A DNA stretch of 64,000 nucleotides from assembly GCA_934045075.1 (NCBI GenBank), contig OW203732.1, forward strand, positions 10,158,701-10,222,700, written 5' to 3'. The stretch is from Yponomeuta sedellus. Lineage: Eukaryota > Arthropoda > Insecta > Lepidoptera > Yponomeutidae. Of the stretch, positions 1 through 10,991 are shown piece by piece. The notes beneath the pieces were generated by a model. That model searched no databases and was not told the DNA's origin. It saw only the letters and a program-made list of their open reading frames with translations. The position numbers and the translations under genes were made by a program. How positions within the stretch are numbered: the stretch's first letter is position 1; the number at the start of each line of letters is the position of its first letter.

Positions 1-1401
1 CCCACCGCCACCGCCGCCTCTGCGGCTCCGTCTCCGAGCGGGGTCTGCCCTCTCCCGCTCCCGCTCGGCTTCCTCCTTCCGGCTCATCACGGCCTCGCAG
101 AAGGTGGTCACAGCCCTCCATTCTACCTCTCCCTGAACCATAGCAGCTACCACGCTATGTAGGGAGAGGTTTTGTCCTATGTGAGCGGTCAGCTCGCTTC
201 GCTCGGCCCGCCACGCTGGGCACACCTCGAGGGTGTGCTGCGCGTCATCGCATTCACCGCCGCAGTGATGGCACCGCGCCGACTTCTCACGTCCGATCCT
301 ATTCAGGTACTCACTGAAACAGCCATGTCCAGTGAGCACCTGAGTAAGCCTGTACGTCACGGTGCCATACCCCCGGATGGGCCAGCCGTCAAAGTTCGGT
401 AGAATTGCCCTGACCACCCTCTGACGAGTACTTCTTGGCTCTCTGAGCCGCTCCTGCCACTCGCGCCACGCCTGGCGATATTCGTGGAGTCGGAGCATTC
501 CGACCTCCCTGGGCGGCGGGTTTTCGCCCCCCTGGCGAATGTCGCGTAGTCGGTGGTACACCCTCGCGTCCATATTCGCCAGTAAGTCAAGGGGCGTAAA
601 CCGCGCCAAGATCGTCGCCGCCTCAAAGGATATCGTGCGATACCCTCGCGCAACCCTGATTGCCATTCGGCGCTGCACACTCTTTAGCTTCCCTCTGCAG
701 CGTGGATCGCTGGACAGTCTTTCAGCCCACAGGGGCGCTCCGTAAAGGGCTATGGACCGCACGACCCCTGCATAAAGGCGGCGAACGCTCTCATTTGGTC
801 CCCCGAGATTGGGCAGGATACGGTGCAGAGCACCCGCTACCCTATCGATCCGGGGAACCAAACGGTCGAAATGCTCGACGAAATCCCACCGACCATCTAG
901 GATGACGCCCAGGTACTTTAGGTACCGACCGATCTGTACCCTCGTACTGCCCACGCTCACCGACGAGCTTGGTGGCTCCACACCTCGCGGAAGGTTGTGG
1001 AACCACATAGCCTCGGTCTTGTGCGGGGCCACCTCGAGTCCAAGCTCCCTGATCTTGAGTACGACGCACGCCACTCCGAGCTCGGCCAGCCGCGTGGTTT
1101 CCCCGAAGTCAGCGCCCTCCGCCAACACCAGCGTGTCGTCCGCATAGCAGACCACACGCACGTCGTTGGAGAGGAGGATTCTAAGGACCGCGTCGTACGC
1201 CAGATTCCACAAGAGGGGCCCCAAAACGGACCACTGAGGAACGCCGCAGAAGTCCTCCCTCCGGTGGACAGTCCCGTCCTGACCCAGGTACTCGATGCTT
1301 CTGTCCCGCAGGTAAGCACGCTTCACCTGTGGACCGACCTGCCACAGGTGAAGCGTGATGCGCTCAGCCACCACTGTCGCATCACTAACACAATGTAAAT
1401 A
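1..1401 (-). mobile_element. R1-clade non-LTR retrotransposon, 3' part of the reverse-transcriptase ORF, 5'-truncated
   Basis: Read on the minus strand, one frame is open from about 1401 to the left edge (roughly 460 codons, no stop), so the C-terminus and 3' UTR lie outside the window. In order it shows the RT block GVPQWSVLGPLLWNLAYD (about 1192-1245), the catalytic box CYADDTLVLA (about 1125-1155), a thumb region with YLKYLGVILDGRWDF, and a C-terminal Cys/His motif CHHCGGECDDAQH (about 225-270) followed by a basic, glycine-rich end. RT plus a C-terminal CCHC-type motif and GC-rich codon use fit the R1/TRAS/SART clade, which copies its RNA at a nicked target. The endonuclease and first RT blocks are missing, as in a 5'-truncated insertion. 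The usual GVPQG is GVPQW here, a change next to the active site that probably inactivates it. An inverted repeat (1319-1355) lies at the truncated end. The clade call is solid; the exact family is not. Confidence 0.9.
1319..1355. repeat. 14-bp perfect inverted repeat at the truncated end of the R1-like element
   Basis: Arms 1319-1332 (cgcttcacctgtgg) and 1342-1355 are exact reverse complements with a 9-nt loop. It lies where RT homology fades, so one arm may be an inverted copy of coding sequence made during integration. Confidence 0.85.
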
Positions 1402-1640
1402 CTAAGTATGGCAAAGCTCAACAAATCCTTTATGGGGCATTATAGACGTTTCTTTAATAAGATATCTGTAAGCTTGCCAAAATGGTTTCAAAAATATGTA
1501 AAGCACACTTTGTTTTAAAAGAGGTAGGTATAACGGGTTTTTTAATTATCAATTATTATTTAGATGTGGAACAGGTCTGGAAGTAAAGCAAGTTCAATTC
1601 ATGACTTCGGGTTGTAAGTGGTAGAATAATATGTATTCTG

Positions 1641-1885
1641 TTTGAAGGAATACAACTGTTCAACAAGCTACCGAAAGACATAAAAGATTCAGAAACGCTA
1701 ACGGGATTTAAGTTAAGATTAGGAGGTCACATTAAAGAAAGTTATAAAATATAATAGGTAAATAAAAATGAGATGTTGCAGGCTTATGTTTACAATATGT
1801 TACTTAGATTATTGTTTTTCTCATTTTAAGTGAATGAAATATTAAATCGTTTATATGAGAAATAAATACTTTAAACCTAAACCTA
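1641..1885 (+). pseudogene. LINE ORF2 C-terminal remnant plus 3' UTR
   Basis: Positions 1641-1754 read as a short open frame ending in a stop, with the motif LFNKLPKDIKDSETLTGFK. The pattern FN-x-LP-x-D-(I/V)-K...FK-x-x-L is typical of the extreme C-terminus of CR1/jockey-like reverse transcriptases. Upstream the frame is shifted and carries a stop (the TSGCKW-like stretch at about 1600-1630), so this is a decayed copy. An AT-rich tail follows with an AATAAA at about 1861, consistent with a LINE 3' end. The fragment is short, so family assignment is uncertain. Confidence 0.5.
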
Positions 1886-2135
1886 TATGTAAGCTATGTT
1901 AGTTAAGTATCTTGCCTGACTCGATTCGGTGGAACGGTGGAATCCATCTCTCTACGAATTTGCAACATTTTCAAATGGACACCTACTTAACGTTTCTACT
2001 TTAACATTTTGGGTTGATTCAGTCACGTTTCTGTGTTATTTTGAATAAAATACATTGATTTGATTACTACTTATATGTCGATGTTGGATAGGTAGTGTGC
2101 AGATATAATATTGAGAAGATTGCTTAAATTTTACG

Positions 2136-2450
2136 GTCATGTTGCAATATTATTTTTTATTAGTAGCCTCTATGTTTGTGTCCCACTGCTGGGCAAAGGC
2201 CTCCCCCAATTCAGTCCAGAGTTTCCTGTCCTGGGCCACCTCAGGCCACTCCGGCAGATGATTGTCGAGGTCATCTCTCCACCGTCTTCTAGGCCGGCCT
2301 CTATTACGATGTCCATCGTGTGGCACCCACTCGGTGGCGAGTTTCGCCCACCTATCCGGGTGCATTCGACTGACATGACCAGCCCAGCTCCACTTCAGTT
2401 TCACCGTCTGGACACCCACATCGATTATTCGGGTCCTTGCGCGTAGTGTG
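2136..2450 (-). pseudogene. RTE-like LINE, ORF2 C-terminal tail fragment
   Basis: The minus strand encodes an 89-residue stretch (2150-2419) with, in order, KLKWSWAGHVSRM, DRWAKLATEWVP, GRPRRRWRDDL and the terminal GEAFAQQWDTN before the stop. In-frame sequence upstream adds RTRIIDVG. This is the conserved C-terminal tail of insect endonuclease/reverse-transcriptase LINEs of the RTE type; the polymerase domain is absent. The ATG opening the listed ORF is an internal methionine. Retention of only the 3' end fits 5' truncation during target-primed integration. Confidence 0.8.
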
Positions 2451-3463
2451 GTATTTTTTTATTTGCAATATTTATGCAAATAAAATAAATAGCAGTAGTC
2501 ACAAACTTTTACTCTATAATATTAGTATAGATATAGATTGGTATAGATCTACACATACAAGAATTAATCGTACAAAGCAAAAAGGTTTGGAGCCAAAAAA
2601 AAATTCAACGAATTGACAACCTCTGCCTCTCTTGAGTCGGTTAAAATGAAATAAAAAAAATGCCATAACAGATCTCAAGACAATTAAGTGAAAATAAAGA
2701 CGGCTCTCATAAACTTGCCCCATAATGGAACAAACCTACTTTTTGTCTTTATTCTTATATGATGTAGTGAGAGAGGTTTTAAAAGAACTCTTATTTTTGC
2801 ATAAACATAAAATACTCTCATGCATGCACTCAGGTTTTTTTAAATATCTCCTTAGCCTGAGCTGTAAACTTTGAAGTTCACATGCCTAATTTGCATTTTG
2901 ACAGTGATTGTAAAAATTAGGTACGTAATGCAATATTCGCTATCGGAGAAACAAAATATGGTCCCATCGAGCTCTGTAGGGAAAAAATCTTTTAATCTGG
3001 TCTCTCATCGATTTTAACAACATTTCATTACAAAATACTGGGAGAGAAGCTCGCAGCTTAGCAGACTTGTGTTCCCTAGTGTCTCTGGGCGTCTTGTTGT
3101 AATTGTTAGCGTACCATTCGAGTAGGCAAACACCGAAGCCATTATCGTAATGGCCGTTTTAAACGCCTAGCTGGATGTCCCGAATGCTGCAGTTAAAGTT
3201 AGCTCATGAATATTGAGCGCCCGCAGTCGCCAGCCGCCAGCGCCGCTCCAGAGAGCACATTAACACTTGCACACCGGCTATTTTCACAATGACCGGATTT
3301 TAAAGTGAAATCTTGTGTTGTCTGTTCGGTTGTGTTGAAATTAGGGTAATTCCCAATTGCGGTGATTTCGATTTAATCACTCTGTATTGAAAACCCTACA
3401 TGTAGTTGAGTTATTTTTGAGAAACTTTCAGATCTTAGTCTAGTAGCTACATTTATTCATAAA
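2451..3463. other. No gene recognised; AT-rich with one GC-rich island
   Basis: Only short ORFs without recognisable motifs. A GC-rich stretch at about 3185-3265 stands out from its surroundings and may be conserved non-coding DNA. Confidence 0.4.
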
Positions 3464-3550
3464 CTCACGCCTGTGTGCCGGATGGGAAAGTAGAGACAGG
3501 GTTTGCCACTTGCCACGATCCTAACAAACCTCTTTCGCTACATTTGTTCT
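3464..3550 (-). repeat. Dispersed repeat family H fragment
   Basis: The segment starting cataaactcacgcctg and running through a 'ttgccacttgccacgatcc' block also occurs, in whole or part, at 9500-9545, 19596-19800 and (plus strand) 24240-24310. The plus-strand copy ends directly in a (TATG)n array. Element class unknown; possibly a LINE 3' end. Confidence 0.5.
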
Positions 3551-3892
3551 GCAGCGTTTTGACATTTTTGTGCTTAAAATCTCCGGTCTTTCAGTCTTCT
3601 TTCTCCGTGGTAGACATGTACTGAGAAAGAACTGGCATTGTCGCCATGAAGTATGATCATCTTGGGTCGTCGGTCTGAATATGTTGCTTGAGGTAACCTC
3701 CGAATATAAAGTGACACTAATGAAATAAGGTATTTTAAATAAAATGTTTTGCTAACAAAACACTACGTATACGCTTATACTATTTTTATTTTAAATGCTA
3801 AGGACAATGTATACGCGTAAACAAACACTACTGTGTATATAACACATGAATATCATTTACGCTGATGTCATCATACTTAAATATGTATTAAT
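3551..3892. other. No feature recognised between two family H pieces
   Basis: No ORF or repeat recognised. The flanking pieces 3464-3550 and 3893-3957 could be one family H copy split by an insertion, because at 19596-19800 the corresponding parts are contiguous. Confidence 0.3.
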
Positions 3893-3957
3893 CATTGCAT
3901 GCATGCCGGTAACAGGTATATTCTTTCTTTACCCTTCGCTAATATCCAGCGATAGGG
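3893..3957 (-). repeat. Dispersed repeat family H, second part
   Basis: Contains a gcatgcatgccggt block followed by a 'cccttcgctaat' block, matching the order seen at about 19728-19780. Confidence 0.4.
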
Positions 3958-4292
3958 ACCGGTGAATCAATCACTTGAGTTAAACAACAACAGGCGTGGT
4001 CAGGTGCTGGATGGGTGACCGACCCGTGACTACCGCTAGTGGTATTTTACCGAGCGCTTCCGTGCTTTGCAAGGCACGTTAAGCCGTTGGTGCCAGCGGT
4101 CATGTAATGGCAGTCGTTAAGCTATGTCGGAGGCCTTATGGGAGGCTTGATTACTTCTGACAGTAAGTCCTGCCACTGCCTTACAATCCTCCACCAACCC
4201 GAACTTGGCCCCCGTAGTGGAGTATGGCCTAACCTTTCTGCGACGCAGGAAGAGACCCGTGCCCCAGCAGTGGGGACATACAAGGGTTGATA
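3958..4292 (+). mobile_element. 5S-rRNA-headed SINE (family A), nearly full length
   Basis: The head resembles the internal promoter of 5S rRNA genes: an A-box-like gagttaaacaacaac and a C-box-like ctggatgggtgacc spaced as in 5S DNA. The body (about 4030-4200) is shared with the copies at 10600, 53198, 59367, 62004 and 62514. The tail reads gtgccccagcagtgggg ... gggttgata. About 20 bp of the 5' end seen in the 53198 and 62514 copies is missing or diverged here. It would be transcribed by RNA polymerase III and moved by a partner LINE. ORFs across it carry no function. Confidence 0.75.
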
Positions 4293-5269
4293 TCGAGGAG
4301 CCGGTGACAGCCGGTCCAACATGTTTAGCGACCCTCCCACCCACATCAAATAAATATATTTCCTTCATATTTTTTTCTTCCATTATCCCGTTCATAAATA
4401 TATCCAAACCGACACAACCATATTTTCTCAAATCTAATCACTTAATGCCTTAATACATAAAACAATAATGTTGGTATCGTAATTTTTTTTCTAGATGTTC
4501 CGTGAAAGTAATTCAGAGCATCCACCCGCGGCGCACGCTAAGAATCGCTCTGAGCTCCCAAATGTGCACTTACTTTCCCGCTGTATGAATAGCGAGTGAT
4601 AATTTATTTTTACAAGCCGCAGATAGAATCCTTGTTTTCATCGCCGAGATCGCTCCCATTTGAGTGATCAACGAAGCGTTTTAATCCTCGTTTCTTTAAC
4701 AAAGACATTGCGCATTGGTACTCTCTTTTCTCTTTTCCAGTTTGTTACGTTTTTGCTTTAAGCAGAACAAATCTAATACTTCTTCAGAAAAACGTGTTGG
4801 CCCTAATACGACTTGCGAACAATGAGCCCACATTTAGGTGGGCAAAGTTCGGGATTGTTGATTAAGCGTCCTCATGAAAAACGAAAGATTATTTCTTTTG
4901 TTGTAGAACTTTACAGCAAGTCAAATACCGTGCCAAAAGGAAGATAGGTATAATATTTATAAAATGATGACCTAAATATTTCGGAGACAAGACGATTGTC
5001 CTAACTTCAAATCTTTGTTCGTGAATTAACTAAGCGGAAAGACGGAAATTCGCTTACAATTTGTGTTCGGCTGTAAGTACAATTTGCAATCAGCAAAGCT
5101 TGTTTCAGTGCCTACTTTGGCGAAGTTTGCCGATGAACAGGGTCATGTAGATTTCTATCATGTTATGCGGTACAAAATAAGAAGATAACACTTCACTGTT
5201 TTACTTCCCTGCATATTTTACTTAAACTTAGTGTTAGTTAAAAATTACTATAATTTATTACGTTTTTTA
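4293..5269. other. No gene or repeat recognised
   Basis: AT-rich sequence without long ORFs or clear repeats. Confidence 0.4.
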
Positions 5270-5510
5270 TTTTTTGTAGCCTATTAGCATCCTACTGCAG
5301 GGCACAGGCATTCTCTCAGAGTCTGTGACTTAATTATCACTCGTGCCCACCGCTGATCGGCAATTTCAAGCGCAGAGGTATTTAAACTTCTCAATCACTC
5401 TGATTTTCTCACGATATTTTCCTTTATCGTCAGCGTGTGGCATTGCTACAATAACTTCACAAATGTACATTACTTAGAAAACAAAGTCATGGTACATGCT
5501 GGGATATTTA
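5270..5510 (-). repeat. Dispersed repeat family I (SINE/LINE 3' end), minus orientation
   Basis: Contains a 'cctactgcagggcacaggc' block, a 'gcccaccgctgatcggcaa' block and a 'cacgatattttcctttat' block in this order. Similar pieces occur at 17093-17215 and 55595-55645. On the minus strand the first block reads as the CCAGCAGTGG-type tail shared with family A and RTE-like elements. Confidence 0.5.
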
Positions 5511-6129
5511 ATATTTATTTATGTTATTTTGTTTATCGATATTACCGATGTATTTTAAATTTACTGACACCTAACCTACCTAGTAAGAGTTGCATATATT
5601 ACTAGATAAGTGTTGCTTACACCGACATGATGAAATAAGTTAACAATATACAGGGTCATTAACTTACATTAACAAATTCCGGAATCACTTACTTGAATTT
5701 TTCCCTAAGCTCTTTGTCTAAAAACTAAAATCAAAACCTGGTCGAACTCTTCTTTCAAAAATCGAGTTCAGAATTTTAAGAATGTGAATTTTGAGAATGT
5801 TTTAAGAATACAAACAATACAATTAATAAAGCTTCGGAAGGTTTTAGTCTCAAAATATACATGGTGTTACCAAATCTCCATGCTAAATATCGTCTGTTCA
5901 AAACATTTATTTATGCCGCATATGGTAAATTTTGTTCAGAACATCTGATTTTTTGGCAATTTCGAATTTTTTCCAAAGTACAAATTGTTCGCATTGACGA
6001 TAAAGCTTAGAGCGGTTTTGTTACATCTCTAATTTAAAAATAATGTACGGACGGACGGACGAACGGAGGAATGGATAGATAAATAAACAAAGGAAGAACG
6101 AACGAACAAATAAATAAATTTACACAACA
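5511..6129. other. No gene; short (ACGG)n-like microsatellite
   Basis: AT-rich. A short imperfect acggacggacggacgaacgg run lies at about 6046-6065. Confidence 0.5.
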
Positions 6130-6280
6130 CTAGTCGTGGTCGCAAACTACACAAACATCCTGTTATATGGTAACCAGGCAAGGTCATCACAAACATGAAA
6201 ATATACCCAGACTGAGGCCATTTGTACAAAAGCCTTCAAAAGGGAATCGAACCTACGACCTCTGGTATGGTAATGGAATG
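6130..6280 (-). mobile_element. tRNA-derived SINE (family B), minus orientation
   Basis: On the minus strand the T-arm/B-box-like segment (ggttcgattcc-type, at about 6240-6262) precedes the body 'tggcctcagtctgggtat' and the block ending near 'tggttaccat'. The same layout is found at 7955, 10305, 17745, 28695 and 35890. The tRNA acceptor and D-arm parts are degraded, so it is not a tRNA gene. Confidence 0.6.
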
Positions 6281-7954
6281 TTGCGTTTATAAATCAATCG
6301 AAACCAAAATGGTTTGACAGTTCTTCTATTCTAATTTGACAGGTTAACGTTAACAGATCACAGAAATAATTACTTACATTTTCAAATATACCACCTTCGT
6401 AGTAAGTTAATAGAGGGTTTTTAAAGTTTTGTGGCGCTGGCTCGATATTGGGCATCATGGAAACGCCGATGATATCATCTAATGTCACAGCCAGTGAAGC
6501 AGAAAGTTGCCGGATCTGGACGTTGAGGAAGATCGAGTGTATTACCTGGAGCGGAGCCCTTCTACTCGGGCAGCATTCAGGTAAGTAATTGCATATAATC
6601 GCGGCACGTCGCGACGGAAACCTTTCAGCTTTCGACTCCGATCGTGATATGATTCAGTTCCGTTTAAGCGGCCCTGCCTCTAATTCCGTTACGCCGCGGA
6701 CCCGTGCAATGCGCTGTGGTTTGCTTGCTCAACGAACTGAATTAATGTCCGCTGCATTTCGCTATAGTTTTTATTTTTTATGGTACGCCACTTGAATTTT
6801 TCATGTGTCGTTTAAATCCAGTTGTGAATCAAGTCTAGGTGATTTTTTTACAATTTACTTTGTCGTCCACAATTTCGTTCACGTAATTTTTGTGACAAAG
6901 TGGGATGGCCCTTTTGTAACGTCCGTCCCTTTGTTTTTCTTTGTGTGTTTGAAAACAATGAGAGGACATTTGAGGTTTAATTTTTTTGGGTGTAACCGTA
7001 ACGCGTGTTAATTTAGTGGAATGCAATACGTATTAAACATGATGTGTTACGTACTCACGAGCTCCTTAGCAAAGAATAATTTCAATACCCTACTCAGTTC
7101 AAAACTCGGTATCCGATAAAATGGTATTTCAATTAGCAACAATGCATGTTTTAGACGTACGTAATTTGGTTGTAGTAATATTTCATGGTCTAATTGGGAC
7201 TGGAGACCATTGCGGTGATAGTAATCAACGTCGTCAGGCCTTTAGCCGCAGTCGACCCTTGCGGTTATCTCAGATACAAGCACACATACTCCTGTAGTAC
7301 AGGCAGTGTGTGGATATTTATATGTTAATTGCCTCTTGAAATTAAGTACCTCTGTAGCAAGCTTGATATTTATTTATTAAAATACTTACTGTCGAACTAA
7401 CGGCATCATTAGGAATTTAACCTCTATTCAGGCTTTTGTTTTTTCCCTTAATAACGATTCCTTCATTGAATATTCAATTTCTAACTTTTAACGATGGTAT
7501 AGTGAGGTATTAATTGAACGTAAAAATTTAATATTTCAGTAATGGTAATAGCCTGTTGGGGCTTTGAATAAAGTTAGGTAGAGCAAGAATTAGGTATTGT
7601 CTGGTAGACTAATTATTTGCACCCCACGGCGGCTTGTCATACCCACCGTTAATAAGACAGTACTGACACGAAAATGTATTTAACCTACGCTCTGTCCCGA
7701 CAGCAGTTTGCCCAAATTAATCGGCTTTGTCACTATTCATCAAATTCGGCAGGTTCCCTGTGTCATTCTAGAAAGAAGGTACAGTCGTAATCATTAAAAG
7801 TTAATAAATAATTAAAATAGAATAAGATAAGATTTATTGAATCAAATTTTCCAACAATTTTCCAGTACAATAATAGGTAGGTACATATTTATTATTATGG
7901 CATAGTTGACGTAGGTATTCACAGTAGACAAAAAACCTGTGTTGCGAATACCAG
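6281..7954. other. No gene or repeat recognised
   Basis: AT-rich sequence. The part at 6480-6740 is richer in GC, with a 68-codon ORF that shows no motif. Confidence 0.4.
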
Positions 7955-8165
7955 AATGAATAAGTTCCACATAACACAATCACTTAGCCTGGTCCCAAAT
8001 TAGGATCAGGGTATCCCGGGATAACCAGGTAAGGACATCAGAAGCATACACCCAGACGGAGGATACACTCATGTACTTATATGTACAAATGTGCGGCAAT
8101 GTGGGAACTCACTACCTCCGGCACGGTAATCAGACGAGATACCGCTAGACTAACGAGTCAGTCAA
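7955..8165 (-). mobile_element. tRNA-derived SINE (family B), minus orientation
   Basis: Contains the family's tail block (cataacacaatcac), the 'ataaccaggtaaggacatca' block and the 'acacccagacggagg' block. The degenerate tRNA-like head lies at about 8100-8155, near 'taatcagacgag'. Confidence 0.6.
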
Positions 8166-8390
8166 GTAAAATTAATATGCTGCGTAAGTAATCATTTTAC
8201 AAAAAAATATCGCAACAAATCTTTTAAGATGGAGTCCAGTGTTCTTAACAGCCTTAGCTACTCTGCGAAAATTACTGCGGCAATGTAGATATGCGATTAA
8301 CGTTTATATAAAGCTCACAGTTATTTTTTCATTACAAATCTTTCAATTCTATGATTACAATTTCCAACACTATTAAGTACAATTATGTAC

Positions 8391-8613
8391 AGTCGGTTAG
8401 CTTTTAGAATATATCTCGGCTACTATCGGATAGAATCGGATATATTCGTGTAAAAGAGGTTTATTTTGTATTGTATTTGTAACTTTGCATAACTTTTCAA
8501 AATAGCGAAGAAAAATTTCATACAGAGTAGGAAGTAGTTTTACAATCGTGTGCTTTCGGCGAAAATCGAAGCCTGCTCTAGAGCCCGAGGTATATTCTGA
8601 AAGCTAACAGACT
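8391..8613. mobile_element. MITE-like element with about 29-bp terminal inverted repeats
   Basis: The left end (agtcggttagcttttagaat...) and the reverse complement of the right end (agtctgttagctttcagaat...) match over about 29 bp with a few mismatches, enclosing about 165 bp without coding capacity. No clear target-site duplication is seen, so the superfamily is unknown. Confidence 0.65.
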
Positions 8614-10304
8614 ATTTAAAATGTTTTTGAATGCAATTTAAACAAGAGAACGACAATGTACTTGTTTACTATATACTTTTAACTGCTCGTGATGTAATAA
8701 AATTTTCTAACAAAAATGATGTTTTGAGAAAAAAAAATATTTCATTTCATTTAGTTTCATATTCGTATATTTTTTATTTAACGGTTAAGGATACAATTTT
8801 TCATTTAACCTCCCCAGTCCTAATCTTGTAAATGGCAATGTTTTTTTTTATTTTGCGCGAGGCACCTGAAAAATAGAAAAATTTTGATCGGCATTTGGCA
8901 GATACTAGCGAGTACCATCTTTGGGGTGGACACAAAAACGAAGATGTCGGGTGTTGTGTAGCTGCACCTTCTGACGAAGTCTCCCGATGTGGTGTGCAAC
9001 CCTTCGCTCCGTCTCCTGAACGGCGCTACCCGTAACAACTAACACGACTATCGTGTTAGCAGAACTGTGTTTGCGCTAATTAATTAACCTTCTTCTGTTC
9101 CACGAGTACGCTACGACGAAAATAGAAAATTACGTGCACATAGAAATCGCCAGCACGCCACCAGTTTTGTAATGGCGCAGTTCATGAAACCCTGCTGGTG
9201 TAATAGAATATGAATTTTCTCGTGCTCGGTTACAACGTGACGTACGTGAAGCTAATATATTTTTTTTGCGTGTCGTAAAGTTACTTTATTTATGCCGGAT
9301 TTGTCAACGCGTGTGTTTTAAATATAAATATACTCGTAATGTGAAAGTGAAATTGTCTTTTCGACTAGTGTGTATGTTTAGTCATTTATTTTCTAAGCAA
9401 CATCGAAATCCATTCGATTCAAATTCTATTACTGTCTACTGTTAACGTCAATCACACGGACTTACAACGAAAAGGTAAAGGTTGATATAGTGACTATACA
9501 TACATAAATTCAAGTTTGAATCCCAGAGGGGTGGGCACAGACAAATAGATACAAAATTCTTTATTCCACACCAGTAAAATATGTTTGCCGACAAAACAAA
9601 AGACATTTAGATCTGAAACTGAACAAGTACTGTACGTCGACATGTAGGTAAAACGTGGCATTGGCGAAACGTGATTTGGAGAAACGTGAATCGGCGTTAC
9701 ACAGTCAACTCATAGAGAAAGCGTAAGTTTGAGTTTTTCCTTACTATTTACTGGGTTTCGTAATAACTACCCGCAAATACTAAATACTTGGAATCAACCG
9801 TGCCAATTTACGAGTAATTAAAGTTTTTACTGGGCTTCCTGGGAAGGTTTTTCATCCGTCAACTGAAGTCAAATGCATGGAGCAAACTCACGGTAGCTGC
9901 CCACGTCTCTGATCTATAAGGGGCACAATAAATTGCGACTATTGGTCCCGACGAGGCGCCGGCTGCGCGTAATGTGCGTGAGACCACACAAACTTTATAT
10001 CAACACCCCGAGGTGAAAAACGTTCCGCTCCAGACCTCCTGCAATAATGAAAGAAACGTAAAAATAGTGGGCTTCGTGACAAAAAAGCTCTTTCGACAAC
10101 TTCCGTATACGTTTTTGATGTTAAGATAAGCTTACGAATACATGCTTAATAATTATAAGATTTTATCAATAACTCCCAGTAACCACATATGCTCAGTTAG
10201 TTTTGTGTTACGACTGTTCGACGTAATACAAAACTAACCAATTTTTTATTTTATTGGTTTCTTATTAAAGGTTTAAAAGTGGACCCTTCGAAAATTCTAA
10301 TAAT
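8614..10304. other. No gene recognised; small repeat fragments
   Basis: Holds a 9-bp hairpin (9039-9059, ctaacacga / tcgtgttag) and a family H fragment at 9500-9545. The rest is AT-rich without recognisable coding sequence. Confidence 0.4.
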
Positions 10305-10510
10305 AATAATTTCTACACAATACAATAATAATTACTTATTCTGATCCCCCACTATGGGACCAGGACAATAAGTACCCTGTGGTATGGTGACCAGGTACGA
10401 ATATCACAAATGTAAATGCACCCAAACTGAGGCCATTTGAACAAATATACGGCGGTCCGAAGTGGGAATTAAACCCACGTCCTCCAGCATGGTAATCAGA
10501 CGTGACTTCA
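10305..10510 (-). mobile_element. tRNA-derived SINE (family B), minus orientation
   Basis: Preceded by an aataataataattt-type simple tail, then the 'ccctgtggtatggtgaccag' block, 'acccaaactgaggccattt' and a B-box-like 'gggaattaaacccacg'. The order matches the other family B copies. Confidence 0.65.
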
Positions 10511-10599
10511 AGGAAACCGCAAGGGCAATGAGTTTGTTTTCCTAATTAGATCCCGTTAATGTTCAGATATTGTAAGTTGCCAAATTTCTATTCGATCGA

Positions 10600-10949
10600 T
10601 ATCAACTCTTGCATGTCCCCACTGCTGGGGCACGGGTCTCTTCCTGCATCGCAGAAAGTTTGGCCATACTCCACCGCGGGGGCCAAGCCCGGGTTGGTGG
10701 CAGTGGCTGGCCTTACTGTGAGAAGTTTTCAAACCGCCCATAAGGCCTCTGACATGGCTTAACGACTGCCATTACATGACAGCCGGCACCAACGCCTTAA
10801 CGTGCCTTGCGAAGCACGGAAGCGCTCGGAAAAAATGCCATAGCGGTAGTCACGGGACGGTCACCCATCCCGCACCTGAACGCGCCTGTTGTTGCTTAAC
10901 GCAAGTGATTGATTCCAATCACTCGGTTGGACTAGGCCACGAGCGCTTC
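10600..10949 (-). mobile_element. 5S-rRNA-headed SINE (family A), full length, minus orientation
   Basis: On the minus strand the copy starts gaagcgctcgtggcctag, then carries the 5S-like A-box (gcgttaagcaacaac) and C-box (cgggatgggtgacc), the family body, and the tail with ccccagcagtggggacat ending in gagttgata. It is alignable along its length with 53198-53556 and 62514-62879. The 19-bp hairpin at 10950-10991 abuts its 5' end. No clear target-site duplication. Confidence 0.85.
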
Positions 10950-10991
10950 ATTATTAAACTATATTAATTTCTATTAATATAGTTTAATAAT
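10950..10991. repeat. 19-bp perfect hairpin
   Basis: Arms 10950-10968 (attattaaactatattaat) and 10973-10991 are exact reverse complements with a 4-nt loop (ttct), directly beside the 5' end of the SINE. Confidence 0.95.

Noticed and set aside
957..1398. ORFs of 120 (minus) and 133 (plus) codons
   Set aside because: Shadow frames of the R1-like RT frame, which carries the YADD and Cys/His motifs.
6046..6066. acggacggacgg run as a regulatory element
   Set aside because: Short imperfect microsatellite; no further evidence.
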